A stretch of DNA of 64,000 bases. It comes from an uncultured Saprospiraceae bacterium. Lineage in GTDB: Bacteria; Bacteroidota; Bacteroidia; Chitinophagales; Saprospiraceae. Both the position numbers and the translations under genes were made by a program. Under the pieces are notes generated by a model. It saw only the letters and a list, made by a program, of their open reading frames with translations. It had not been told where the DNA came from and ran no database searches. Below are positions 1 to 8,629 of the stretch, one piece after another. The stretch lies in contig CALGNN010000049.1 in assembly GCA_937961455.1 (NCBI GenBank), forward strand, positions 1 through 64,000, given 5' to 3'. Position 1 is the stretch's first letter, and each line of letters starts with the position of its first letter.

Positions 1-101
1 TTTATATCTTGACTTTGTCTGCACGCTTAAGGAATTACTTAATGTAGTTGGATAAATCATTCAGAACAAGTCTTAGGTGAGCGCCTATAAATCCTATAAA
101 A

Positions 102-137
102 AAAGAGGCTACCTTTTAAAAGTAGCCTCTTTCTTTC
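102..137. terminator. Bidirectional-looking terminator hairpin
   Basis: An 11-bp perfect stem (AAAGAGGCTAC at 102-112 pairing with 122-132) has an A-rich 5' flank and a T-rich 3' flank, so it could act in both directions. It lies just past the stop of the minus-strand secreted protein gene, which it most likely terminates. It could also end a plus-strand gene: a frame open from base 2 stops at 52-54, but that is too little to call a gene. Confidence 0.8.
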
Positions 138-138
138 A

Positions 139-1008
139 TTAAAACTTACCAGAATAAAGCGTTTCTTCGCTCGTAATGATTCTGTAAATCCCTATTGTCA
201 TTCCTTGGTTTAAATGAATGGGTATTTCTTGCTTACCATTTATAATATTGATATTCTCAGTGCGTATCAATTGTCCTGTAATCGTATAAATCTCTAATAC
301 TGCTTTATATTCTACCTCAGAAGAAATATGCAGTACTGCTTCTTTATCATTCGTCCTATACGAATTTACATTCAAATTTAAGGGAGGATTTTTACAGGGA
401 TATTCCCATTCAACAAGTGAAAAGGTAGAAACTGTTGAACCATCGCAAGAGGTAAAAGTAACTCTCACCCAAACTTGAAAATTGTTGGCTGGGGTAGGCA
501 CGGTTACCTCTTGTCCAGTGGCAGTAAAGAAGATGTTATTACTATCAGGAATAAATCCTGTTCCAGCTTCCCATGTGTAAGTTCCAGGGGAGGCATTGTC
601 GGGTAAAACAGATGCTTCAAAATCGATATCATCTCCCGGACATCCATTTCCGGGTACGATTATTTGCCTCATTGAAATCGAATTGGCTGGAATACAATCT
701 ATCACTTCATTAATTTGAATCACTACGCAGTTACAACATGGTTCTTTGCCAGGGCTAAATTTAGTTACACATAAAGTAGCTGTTCCAGGATCTAAAGCTT
801 CTAATTGAACAAAAGGACCTGTATTGCCTGAATTTAATTGCGCATTGCCCATTATTGACCAAAAATATTGCGCATTTGGACTTGGAGGAATTTGATAAGA
901 GGCTGATGTGCCTTCATCCAGAACCAATAGCCCTTGAATGTCACATTGACTTTTTAATGCAAAGCTGCTCAAAAGAAAAAGGAATAAAATTGAAAATTTA
1001 ATATTCAT
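139..1008 (-). CDS. Secreted protein with T9SS type A C-terminal sorting domain
   Basis: The 289-residue product starts with a signal peptide (hydrophobic residues 4-18, then SQC). Residues about 25-90 read like a PKD-like fold and about 100-205 form a second Cys-containing beta region. The last 75 residues have the T9SS sorting pattern: a beta segment with EIYTITGQLIRTE, then GIYRI and a short basic end (SGKF). The family expectation is Sec export, outer-membrane passage through the type IX system and surface anchoring or release. No catalytic motif is visible, so an adhesive or structural role is only a guess. It is a single gene with a terminator directly downstream. Confidence 0.8.
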   Translation of the reverse strand: MNIKFSILFLFLLSSFALKSQCDIQGLLVLDEGTSASYQIPPSPNAQYFWSIMGNAQLNSGNTGPFVQLEALDPGTATLCVTKFSPGKEPCCNCVVIQINEVIDCIPANSISMRQIIVPGNGCPGDDIDFEASVLPDNASPGTYTWEAGTGFIPDSNNIFFTATGQEVTVPTPANNFQVWVRVTFTSCDGSTVSTFSLVEWEYPCKNPPLNLNVNSYRTNDKEAVLHISSEVEYKAVLEIYTITGQLIRTENINIINGKQEIPIHLNQGMTIGIYRIITSEETLYSGKF

Positions 1009-1404
1009 GTCTACATGTTTTAAGATTAGGAAAAGGAATCTTAGCTATAAAAATCATAAGACTTGCTTAGCTTAGATTTTGCCTAGCCAATGGCTTTCAA
1101 TCTTTCATAACATCAATCTTAAAAAGGTAATAAATGCTGTTGGATTTTTCTTCAGCAAGCTCAGGATGACATTTGCTCAAGAGTAAGCTCCATCTTAGCG
1201 CGAAAGCACCTCAATCTAATTTTAACAAACAGCCAAATAATGAACGAACGAACTGTGTAACAGTGGCGACCGACAGGTCGACAAGTGAGAGAAGCGCGAC
1301 TGCGCACTTAAACAAAGTTTACCAAACAGCTAAAAGCTAAAAGCTAAAAAGCTAAAAGCTAAAAGCTAAAAAGCTAAAAAGCTAATCAACCAAACAGCCA
1401 AAAA
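1009..1404. other. Non-coding gap with hairpins and direct repeats
   Basis: No convincing gene lies in this roughly 400-base gap between the secreted protein gene and the 3' end of leuS. It holds three short hairpins in a row: 1252-1264 (ACTGT/ACAGT), 1267-1280 (CGACC/GGTCG) and 1294-1305 (GCGC/GCGC). Three near-identical copies of CAAACAGCYAAA lie at 1226, 1323 and 1391, and a GCTAAAA tandem array occupies 1329-1385. The hairpin stretch is richer in G and C than its surroundings. Confidence 0.6.
1329..1385. repeat. GCTAAAA tandem repeat array next to leuS stop
   Basis: Eight units of GCTAAAA or GCTAAAAA start at 1329, 1336, 1343, 1351, 1358, 1365, 1373 and 1381. The spacing runs 7-7-8-7-7-8-8, so most of the array is two copies of a 22-bp higher-order unit. 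It is flanked by direct repeats CAAACAGCYAAA at 1323 and 1391 and ends about 20 bases from the leuS stop. In the leuS transcript it would be a TTTTAGC array. Confidence 0.9.
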
Positions 1405-4260
1405 CTACACCACAATATTCACCATCCGCCCAGGCACTACAATAATCTTACGAATCTCCTTCCCCTCAATCCACTTCTGTACCTCTTCTAACTCCACCAC
1501 CGCCTTTTCAATGCTTTCCTTGTCAGCATCAGCAGGGAATGAATGATTCGCTCGTTTTTTACCATTGATGGAAATCGGATAATCTATAGAATCTTCTTTG
1601 AGGTATTGCTCGTCGAAACTAGGATAATTGCTTTTGTGAATCGAAGCCTCATTGCCTAGCACCGACCAAATTTCTTCCGTGATGTGTGGAGCAAAGGGCG
1701 CAAGTAAAAGAGTCAAATCTTGAAGGATGGATTTGTTATTGCATTGCATTTTTTTCAACTCATTAACACAAACCATAAAACTGCTCACTGCGGTATTGAA
1801 GGAATATTTTTCAATATCTTGACTTACTTTTTTAATGGTTTTGTGCAGCGACTTTAAGGCCTCAGCTGAAGGAGCTTCATCTGTCAATTCAATAGCTCCT
1901 TGCTCTGTGAAAAAGAGGCTCCAATATTTTCTGAGAAATTTTGATAAGCCCTCGATACCTTTCGTATCCCATGGCTTTGCTTGATCAATGGGTCCTAAAA
2001 ACATTTCATACATTCTAAAACAATCAGCCCCATAACGATTCACAATGTCATCAGGGTTAACCACATTAAAATATCTCTTAGACATTTTTCCTACTTCTGA
2101 ATGCGTTAAGAGCAAACTATCGGTACTTTCTCCCTTAGCTGTGAAAACGCCCTTGTGGTAAGTTCCTTTTGAACATTCAAAAATGGCATCTTTATACTCA
2201 GGTCTCCAGTCGATGAATTTTTTAATACCATCCAAATTAACATGTGAACCTGGAGTTCCATATTGAGAAACAAAATCTATATGAATTGGTAATCGAGCCA
2301 CTTCTAAATTTTGACTTTCAGCCAACTTTGAACACATAAAATGATTTTGGCCGTCTGTCTTTTCTTTCAATAAATACAAGAATTCAATCACCCCTTGAAT
2401 CATTCCTTGGTTGATCAATTTTTTAAATGGTTCAACCGTAGGAACCAATCCCTTGTCATATAAAAACTTATGCCAAAATCTGGAATACATTAAATGACCT
2501 ACGGCATGCTCTGTGCCTCCAATATATACATCTACATCCTTCCAGTAATTTAATGCAGATTCACCGGCAAAGCGTTCTTCATTATTCGCGTCCATGTAGC
2601 GCAAGAAGTACCAACTTGATCCTGCATAGCCAGGCATGGTATCTGTCTCTTTAGTGGTTCCATCTGGATTTTGCACCCATTCAGTCAAACCGGCCAATGG
2701 CGATTTACCATCTGCACTGGGTTTAATATTATCCAAATGTGGTAGCGTATGTGGTAATGATTCAAAAGTATTGGGTATTGTAATTCCCTCTGGCGTATAA
2801 CTAATAGGGAAGGGCTCTCCCCAATAACGTTGTCTGCTAAAAATAGCATCTCTCAGCCTATAGTTAATTTGTCGCTTACCTAATTTCTGAGCTTCGATGC
2901 GCTTCAACATTTCTTCGATTGCATCTTTTACTTCCATCCCGTTTAGGAATTCTGAATTGATCATTTTACCCACCTTATCATTCAAGGTCGCATTTGGGTA
3001 ATCTGACTTGTCAACCACATCTACGATGGGTAAATCAAATTGGGTAGCGAAAGCTTGATCTCTTTCATCATCACTTGGTACCGCCATGATGGCACCTGTA
3101 CCATAATCCTTCAATACGTAGTCTCCAATCCAAATAGGAATCTTTTCATTGTTAAATGGATTCAAGGCATAAGCTCCAGTGAATACACCTGTAACTTTTT
3201 TCTCAGCCATCCGCTCGACATCCGACTTTGCACTTACCTGAGAAATGTATTTTTCAACTTCTTCTAATTGGTCAGATGTAGTTAATTCTTTTACAAAATC
3301 ATGTTCAGGAGCGAGCACCATATAACTAGCTCCAAAAATGGTGTCAGGACGAGTAGTGAAAATTTCTATTTTCTTATCGGAATCTACAATGTCGAAAAAC
3401 ATTTGAGCACCTTCCGACCTTCCGATCCAATTGGCCTGCATCGTCTTCATGGCATCCGTCCAATCAAGAGGTTCTAAATCATTTAATAATCGTTCTGCAT
3501 AAGCTGTAATTCTTAAAGACCATTGAAGTAATGGTTTCTTTTCTACCGGATGACCTCCTCGCTCTGAGACACCATCTTTTACTTCATCATTAGCTAAAAC
3601 GGTACCTAAGGCTTCACACCAATTTACATAACTCACCTTTCTGTAGGCAAGGCGATAATTCATCAATATTCGATCTTTTTCAGCATCCGAATATGCGTTC
3701 CATTCGGCGGCACTAAAGTCTGTTTCATTACTGTGAAAAGCTTTCACTGAAGTTGAGCCTCCTGCCTCAAATTTTGAAACGAGATTTTCTATAGTATCTG
3801 GCTTGGAAGTAGTTTTATCAAAATAGTGATTGAAGAGTTCGAGGAAGATCCACTGGGTCCATTTATAAAATTTGGGATCTGATGTTGAAACCTCTCTTGA
3901 CCAATCATAGGAGAATCCAATGTTGTTCATTTGAGATTTGTAGTACTTGATATTTTCTTCGGTGGATACAGCTGGATGGATGCCTGAGTCGATGGCGTAT
4001 TGTTCTGCAGGCAAACCAAAAGCATCAAAACCCATTGGATGCAAAACATTGAAACCTTTGAGTCTTTTATATCTACTTAATATATCTGAGGCAATATATC
4101 CAAGAGGATGTCCTACATGCAGCCCTGCACCACTTGGATAGGGAAACATATCTAAGACATAGTACTTTGGCTTATCAGAATCATTGGAAACTTTATAAGT
4201 CCCATGTTCTGCCCAATATTTTTGCCACTTTTTTTCGAAATTTGATGGTCTATACTCCAT
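1405..4260 (-). CDS. leuS: Leucyl-tRNA synthetase
   Basis: LeuS charges tRNA-Leu with leucine in the cytoplasm and edits mischarged products. The 951-residue protein has the class I HIGH motif as HVGH at residues 48-51 (within FPYPSGAGLHVGHPLGY) and the KMSKS motif as KMSKR near 725. Between them lie the CP1 editing domain (about 230-430) and, just before KMSKR, an extra segment (about 640-720) of the kind seen in Bacteroidota LeuRS, which explains the length. The anticodon-binding and C-terminal domains follow. The ATG at 4260 gives the expected N-terminus. The short gap upstream is shared with the divergent gene at 4381, so the promoters are probably back to back. Confidence 0.98.
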   Translation of the reverse strand: MEYRPSNFEKKWQKYWAEHGTYKVSNDSDKPKYYVLDMFPYPSGAGLHVGHPLGYIASDILSRYKRLKGFNVLHPMGFDAFGLPAEQYAIDSGIHPAVSTEENIKYYKSQMNNIGFSYDWSREVSTSDPKFYKWTQWIFLELFNHYFDKTTSKPDTIENLVSKFEAGGSTSVKAFHSNETDFSAAEWNAYSDAEKDRILMNYRLAYRKVSYVNWCEALGTVLANDEVKDGVSERGGHPVEKKPLLQWSLRITAYAERLLNDLEPLDWTDAMKTMQANWIGRSEGAQMFFDIVDSDKKIEIFTTRPDTIFGASYMVLAPEHDFVKELTTSDQLEEVEKYISQVSAKSDVERMAEKKVTGVFTGAYALNPFNNEKIPIWIGDYVLKDYGTGAIMAVPSDDERDQAFATQFDLPIVDVVDKSDYPNATLNDKVGKMINSEFLNGMEVKDAIEEMLKRIEAQKLGKRQINYRLRDAIFSRQRYWGEPFPISYTPEGITIPNTFESLPHTLPHLDNIKPSADGKSPLAGLTEWVQNPDGTTKETDTMPGYAGSSWYFLRYMDANNEERFAGESALNYWKDVDVYIGGTEHAVGHLMYSRFWHKFLYDKGLVPTVEPFKKLINQGMIQGVIEFLYLLKEKTDGQNHFMCSKLAESQNLEVARLPIHIDFVSQYGTPGSHVNLDGIKKFIDWRPEYKDAIFECSKGTYHKGVFTAKGESTDSLLLTHSEVGKMSKRYFNVVNPDDIVNRYGADCFRMYEMFLGPIDQAKPWDTKGIEGLSKFLRKYWSLFFTEQGAIELTDEAPSAEALKSLHKTIKKVSQDIEKYSFNTAVSSFMVCVNELKKMQCNNKSILQDLTLLLAPFAPHITEEIWSVLGNEASIHKSNYPSFDEQYLKEDSIDYPISINGKKRANHSFPADADKESIEKAVVELEEVQKWIEGKEIRKIIVVPGRMVNIVV

Positions 4261-4380
4261 GGTTACGCCTCTTTAATCTCTTTCTTTAAAATTAGCGCGC
4301 AAATTAGCTAAATTGTGCAACATATACGGAATCTTAAACGCTTTGAACGCGTTATAAGATTTGAAATTAAATTGAAAAAA

Positions 4381-4791
4381 ATGATAAAGAAACTCATCAG
4401 AATAGCTTTGATCGCCATTGTTGCAGTGGTTGGATATAATTATTTTTTAGGCGATGCTGCTGAAAAAGAACAAGCTACCAAGATCGTAGATGGTGTTAAA
4501 AATGTCGGATCCTCAATCAAAGACATGGTTGTTAATGAAAAAGAAAAAATCAAAGACGGCAAATATGACAAGGTCTTAGATTTTGTAACAGATAAAATTG
4601 ATGGCCTTAAAGCGGGTAATAATGATGCAGGTACACAGCGTAAGATCGAAGATCTTGAAGCTGAAAAGAAGAAGGTAGAAGAAGAGCTTGCCAACAAAAA
4701 TGCAACCAAAGAAGAAAAAGATCTAGCTGAAAAGGCTTTAGAAAAACTCATGGACAAGCTTGGCGAACTCCTCGTTAATAATGCTGAGTAG
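4381..4791 (+). CDS. Small membrane-anchored coiled-coil protein
   Basis: The 136-residue product has one N-terminal transmembrane helix (residues 5-21, IRIALIAIVAVVGYNYF) followed by a soluble, very charged tail. Residues about 80-125 are rich in Lys and Glu with heptad-like spacing (KIEDLEAEKKKVEEELANK), which predicts a coiled coil. The frame is open from 4315, but the ATG at 4381 places the membrane helix directly at the N-terminus and is preferred. I do not recognise a family. It is followed 41 bases later by a lipoprotein gene on the same strand, so the two may be co-transcribed. Confidence 0.65.
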   Translation: MIKKLIRIALIAIVAVVGYNYFLGDAAEKEQATKIVDGVKNVGSSIKDMVVNEKEKIKDGKYDKVLDFVTDKIDGLKAGNNDAGTQRKIEDLEAEKKKVEEELANKNATKEEKDLAEKALEKLMDKLGELLVNNAE

Positions 4792-4832
4792 AAAATAGCA
4801 AGTTGAAGTTATACATAATCTTTTCCCATACA

Positions 4833-5381
4833 ATGAAGGCACTTGTGTGCTGTCTGATCATCTTTTGTTTTTCGTGCAAAACTGAAGTCAAAGAAAGTAT
4901 TGCCATACCTTATGATGTGATTGAATCAAACATTACAGGAATGGAAAAAGCCTTTGGAGAAAAACGACTGAAGGATGTCGCAGGTTTTTACGCCAAAGAT
5001 GGCATCATGTTGAGCCCTGGAGGAAATAAAAGTATTGGGGAGGAAGCTATGGTGGAGTATTGGACAGGCATTGAAAATCCAGTCTCTTGGAAATTGGAGT
5101 CTTTGAAAATTACCAATAGTTTGGATTCCATTTTTGCCACCAAGGGATGGAAGACCTTGCCTACAAAAATTGAACTTTGGGGAGAAGAAGAAGTAGCGGT
5201 CTATAGAGGCAGAGATCCTATATATCAAATTGGTAGATCTCATTTAACCACACTTCGAAAAGGGAAGGAAAGCACTTCTGTTGTAAATTTTGTTTTGGTC
5301 TGGTGTAAAGAAAATGAGGAATACAAAATCTGTTTAGATATCTACGCGCCTCATAAATTAAATTTTTTAGCGCCGCAATAA
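4833..5381 (+). CDS. Lipoprotein with NTF2/SnoaL-like fold
   Basis: The predicted 182-residue product begins with a lipoprotein signal ending in FCFSC, with the lipidated Cys near residue 15. The rest resembles the DUF4440/SnoaL type of NTF2-like domain: an N-terminal helix with RLKDVAGFYAKDGIMLSPGG, a mid region, and a final strand ending VLVWCKENEEYKICLDIY. Members of this superfamily bind small ligands or are weak enzymes; the ligand is unknown here. A TTG at 4803 would add ten residues before the signal peptide, so the ATG at 4833 is chosen. The gene is convergent with the PhoD-like gene. Confidence 0.65.
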   Translation: MKALVCCLIIFCFSCKTEVKESIAIPYDVIESNITGMEKAFGEKRLKDVAGFYAKDGIMLSPGGNKSIGEEAMVEYWTGIENPVSWKLESLKITNSLDSIFATKGWKTLPTKIELWGEEEVAVYRGRDPIYQIGRSHLTTLRKGKESTSVVNFVLVWCKENEEYKICLDIYAPHKLNFLAPQ

Positions 5382-5388
5382 TCTTCGA

Positions 5389-6396
5389 TTAATAAACCAC
5401 TTTCATGTGTTCATGGAGGGCATTATCATCACCTCTGATTTCTAAGTTGCCAATCAGTTTTCGACTTTCGATATTGAGTCTTATAAGACCAAAGTTTTTT
5501 TCACGTATTCTTTCTCCAACCCTTAAATTATTTTGTTCGAATGGTGCTTTGACCCACGTGTGTGTGAGTCCGCTAGAAGTCATATCGTAGAGATCGTAGT
5601 CTAATTCATCATCATTTAGTAAAGAAAATTCTGCTGTGTGTCGATCTCCTGAGATGAAGATTGCAGGAGTCTCTTGATATTTTTTTAGAAGATCGATAAG
5701 TCGTTTTCTTTCATTGGGAAAATTGGCCCACTTCTCATATTTGTGATCAGCGGAAAGTATCTGAATGCCTGAGCCAATCACATGCAAATCTGCATCTGAA
5801 TTTTTTAATTCTGACTCAAGCCATTGCCATTGTGTTTCACCTAAGATGGTTCCTTCTATATTGGCTTCTTTTTTATTCCAATGATCTCTAAAATATCTTG
5901 CATCAAGAAGTAGTACTTTGATCTTTTTATCCATTTTTTCAATGGTATAAGCGGAGTACATTCCTTCTCTACTTCTCCTTGGATCATCCGACTCAACATC
6001 TAAAAAGTCCAATAATTCTTTTTGACTTTCTTTTTTCATGGGATAGTCTTTGCCACCATCATTGACTCCAAAATCATGGTCATCCCAAACACCAATTACC
6101 TTACATTGTTCATAGAGATTTTTATATGCTGGGTTTGCTTTTTGTATCTGATATTTCTTGCGTGTAACGGCCATGTTTTCAGTATCAGCATAAACAATAT
6201 CTCCCAACCAAATCCATACATCAGGCTTTTGTTTGATCACATCGTCCCACAATAGTTGAGGGTCATCATGATGATTACATGATCCGAAAGCAATGATGAT
6301 CTCTTCCTCAGATGGATCTAAGGTAATATTATGATGAATGTATTTCGCTCCGCAAGTTGCAAAAAGTAAAAAGGAACAAAAGGTGATAAACTTCAT
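5389..6396 (-). CDS. PhoD-like metallophosphatase, lipoprotein
   Basis: The 335-residue protein matches the alkaline phosphatase D / metallophosphatase family, which hydrolyses phosphate mono- or diesters outside the cytoplasm. Metal-binding motifs are visible in order: FGSCNHHDD (residues 37-45), WLGDIVYAD (63-71), WDDHDFG (104-110), LLLDARYFRDHW (mid) and SGDRHTAEF (about 249-257). The N-terminus ends its hydrophobic stretch with LFATC, a plausible lipobox, so it may be lipid anchored. It starts immediately next to the stop of the upstream lipoprotein gene and is last in a three-gene minus-strand run. It is shorter than classical PhoD and lacks its N-terminal domain. The substrate is unknown. 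Confidence 0.85.
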   Translation of the reverse strand: MKFITFCSFLLFATCGAKYIHHNITLDPSEEEIIIAFGSCNHHDDPQLLWDDVIKQKPDVWIWLGDIVYADTENMAVTRKKYQIQKANPAYKNLYEQCKVIGVWDDHDFGVNDGGKDYPMKKESQKELLDFLDVESDDPRRSREGMYSAYTIEKMDKKIKVLLLDARYFRDHWNKKEANIEGTILGETQWQWLESELKNSDADLHVIGSGIQILSADHKYEKWANFPNERKRLIDLLKKYQETPAIFISGDRHTAEFSLLNDDELDYDLYDMTSSGLTHTWVKAPFEQNNLRVGERIREKNFGLIRLNIESRKLIGNLEIRGDDNALHEHMKVVY

Positions 6397-7074
6397 CTAG
6401 CTTTTTACAAATTGCTTAAAGAGTTGGTCTCTTTTTGCTGAATCAAAAATGAATTTATTGTAGAATTTGTTGGTTTCTCCTTCTGGATCTTTTCCAAAGC
6501 TCATCCCTGTAAATTTTTCAAATGCAGATCTAGAAATATTACACTTATAGGTTTTACCAGCCAATGGAAAATCAATTTTGACTTTATTTTTTGCTGGATC
6601 ACTAATGAAAATTTGAGCAGGTAATATCACTAAGTGCTTTTTCCAATAAGAACCTGCTGTCCAATAATCTTCTACCGATCCTCTGAATTCTCCTTCAGAC
6701 TTTTTAACCTTCTCAACTGAGTTGTCATAACTAATATGAACGGTATTTGGCTCAATATCTAATCGGTCAATAAATACAGCTCCTTTAGATCCGTGCACCG
6801 CAGCTAGGATTTTATCTTTGGGCTTTAAGGTATTTTCTTCTAAACCCGTTTTCGGGTTGGTTGTCGATATGGTGCCCACCTGAGATCTACCAGGCAATTC
6901 TTTTGGAACACTTTCATATTCTTCTATAGTAGCGGGTGTAAAAGTAGATCCGTCAGCTTGCTTCACTGCTTCACCACCGATGCGAATTTCCGTTTGAGCT
7001 TCTTTTTTACTTGAAGAACACCCCAAAAATATAAGGCAGGCAAAACAAAATAGGCTTTGAATAAAAATTTTCAT
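6397..7074 (-). CDS. Lipoprotein of unknown function
   Basis: The 225-residue product has a clear lipoprotein signal: a hydrophobic stretch ending FLGCSSSKK, with the lipidated Cys near residue 19. The remainder is soluble and I recognise no family. Visible elements are a Pro/Glu-rich linker at about 45-65 and a likely beta-rich region at about 85-190 (GAVFIDRLDIEPNTVHISYD; KVKIDFPLAGKTYKC). Its ATG overlaps the stop of the upstream gene by one base (TAATG), and its own stop abuts the start of the PhoD-like gene, so the three are very probably translated from one mRNA. Confidence 0.7.
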   Translation of the reverse strand: MKIFIQSLFCFACLIFLGCSSSKKEAQTEIRIGGEAVKQADGSTFTPATIEEYESVPKELPGRSQVGTISTTNPKTGLEENTLKPKDKILAAVHGSKGAVFIDRLDIEPNTVHISYDNSVEKVKKSEGEFRGSVEDYWTAGSYWKKHLVILPAQIFISDPAKNKVKIDFPLAGKTYKCNISRSAFEKFTGMSFGKDPEGETNKFYNKFIFDSAKRDQLFKQFVKS

Positions 7075-7649
7075 TAGGTTCTATCGCAATTTATAATTTT
7101 CGAAATATTGTCAATTAGGATGTTACCCATTACCGCGTCTGATTCAGGCCAATAGGCTTCAATACTGATGTGTTTAATATTAACTGTTGCATCAAATTTA
7201 ATTTGGTAGCGTTCCCAATCTAAATGCTCTATGAGTTCAGATTCAAACAAAAGTTGATCTTGTCCACATTTCTTTTTGCCACCCCAAATTCGAATTTTCA
7301 CTGGTGTGAAATATCCTACGTAGGTGTCTGAGTGTGCAAGATCAATACTGAATTGGTAGCAACTGCCTTTTTCCAAGGGTTCAGAAAGCCTTTGTCCGAT
7401 ACTTTCAAAACTACCATCTGATCTCGTAATCATCCCTACATAACTATCACCATCCATTGGATCAAGATAAACACCCCAAGGTCCAGGAAGGATATCCGGT
7501 GTCGTTGACTTCGTACAAATATACCATCCAATAGGTGTGGTAGCATCTTGAGGTTCACCCTCAAAAGAGCTATTATCCAGAATTGTATGACTTTGAGCGT
7601 GTAAATTAATTGAAAAAATACACAGGCAAATGATCAAGTATTTATGCAT
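7074..7649 (-). CDS. Exported jelly-roll, carbohydrate-binding-like protein
   Basis: The preferred start at 7649 gives a 191-residue protein with a signal peptide ending in NLHAQS. The mature part has the layout of the single-domain jelly-roll modules common in secreted Bacteroidota proteins: NSSFEG at the start, then PIGWYICT, GDSYVGMITR, a Cys-containing core (GSCYQFSIDLAHSD) and a final strand NILIDNISKI. Such modules often bind glycans or Ca2+; no ligand can be inferred. A start ten residues upstream is possible but would precede the signal peptide. It heads the three-gene exported set and is divergent from ftsX across a 43-base gap. Confidence 0.7.
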   Translation of the reverse strand: MHKYLIICLCIFSINLHAQSHTILDNSSFEGEPQDATTPIGWYICTKSTTPDILPGPWGVYLDPMDGDSYVGMITRSDGSFESIGQRLSEPLEKGSCYQFSIDLAHSDTYVGYFTPVKIRIWGGKKKCGQDQLLFESELIEHLDWERYQIKFDATVNIKHISIEAYWPESDAVMGNILIDNISKIINCDRT

Positions 7650-7692
7650 ACCTAAAAATAATATATAAATTCGATGCATAGGTATAAAAACT

Positions 7693-8574
7693 ATGGGTGC
7701 TAACGTAGAAAAAGTTAAAAATAAAAGTGTTAATACGGTTTTTTATTTTACCATATTGGGAATTTCTTTGGTCCTTTTTCTAATTGGCGTTTATGGATTG
7801 GTTGCTATTCATGCTAGCAACATAGAACAGAATCTTAAAGAGCAAATCCAAATCTTAGCGGAATTAAAAGAAACGGTCACAGAAGATGAGATTCGATTTA
7901 TAGAGGATGCAATAGAAAATATATCTGGTGTTAAAGAGGGTAGTGTATCTTTTATTTCTCAAGAAGAGGCGCTTGAAATGATGAAGAAAGATTTTGGAGG
8001 ATCTTTATTAATAGAGGAAATGGATAATCCCTTTAGGAATATTATGCTATTCAAAGTCGATCGTGCATTTCAAAATCCAGAGGCTTTGCAATCCATTAAA
8101 GAAAATGCAGAATTGCTATCAGGGGTTGATGGGGTCTATATGCAGGATGACATCTTTGTTTCATTTAGAGAGAATTTATTCAGACTTAATAATTTTGTGT
8201 TGATCTTGGGGATCATCTTTGCCTTGATCTCTTTAATCCTTATTCATAATACCTTGCAATTGTCTTATCTAGGGCAAAGGTTTGAAGTTAAGAGTATGCA
8301 GTTGGTTGGTGCTGAATGGTCCTATATTAGAAAACCTTTTATTTGGAAGGCGATTTTAATGGGCTTGGTAGGGGCTATGGTCGCTGTAACGGGCTTGAGT
8401 ATTTTAATTCTTTTCATAGAGTCAAGGTCTGAGATTATTTCTGCAATTATCTCTTATAGCAAGGTGTTTTTTGTATTCGTGTTTTTAATTGGCTTGACGC
8501 TTATCACCATGATTGCCTCTTCGACCTATATCATCAATAGATTTTTAAAAGCAGGCACTGATGAAATGTATTAA
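7693..8574 (+). CDS. ftsX: Cell division protein FtsX
   Basis: FtsX is the permease half of the FtsEX complex, which couples cytoplasmic FtsE ATPase activity to peptidoglycan hydrolase activation at the septum. The 293-residue protein has the expected layout: a cytoplasmic N-tail, TM1 (about 18-40), an extracytoplasmic domain (about 41-163, with VKEGSVSFISQEEALEMM) and three more membrane helices (about 164-186, 213-236, 255-278). ftsE is not in the window. In many Bacteroidota ftsX is followed by DUF3098 and uppP; here a gene on the opposite strand intervenes. Confidence 0.93.
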   Translation: MGANVEKVKNKSVNTVFYFTILGISLVLFLIGVYGLVAIHASNIEQNLKEQIQILAELKETVTEDEIRFIEDAIENISGVKEGSVSFISQEEALEMMKKDFGGSLLIEEMDNPFRNIMLFKVDRAFQNPEALQSIKENAELLSGVDGVYMQDDIFVSFRENLFRLNNFVLILGIIFALISLILIHNTLQLSYLGQRFEVKSMQLVGAEWSYIRKPFIWKAILMGLVGAMVAVTGLSILILFIESRSEIISAIISYSKVFFVFVFLIGLTLITMIASSTYIINRFLKAGTDEMY

Positions 8575-8629
8575 GTAATTGATACTTAAGACAAATCATC
8601 AGCTACCAACTATGATTGTTTTAGCTTAG

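Noticed and set aside
1329-1385. Array considered as CRISPR
   Set aside because: Units are 7-8 bases with no spacers and no cas genes nearby.
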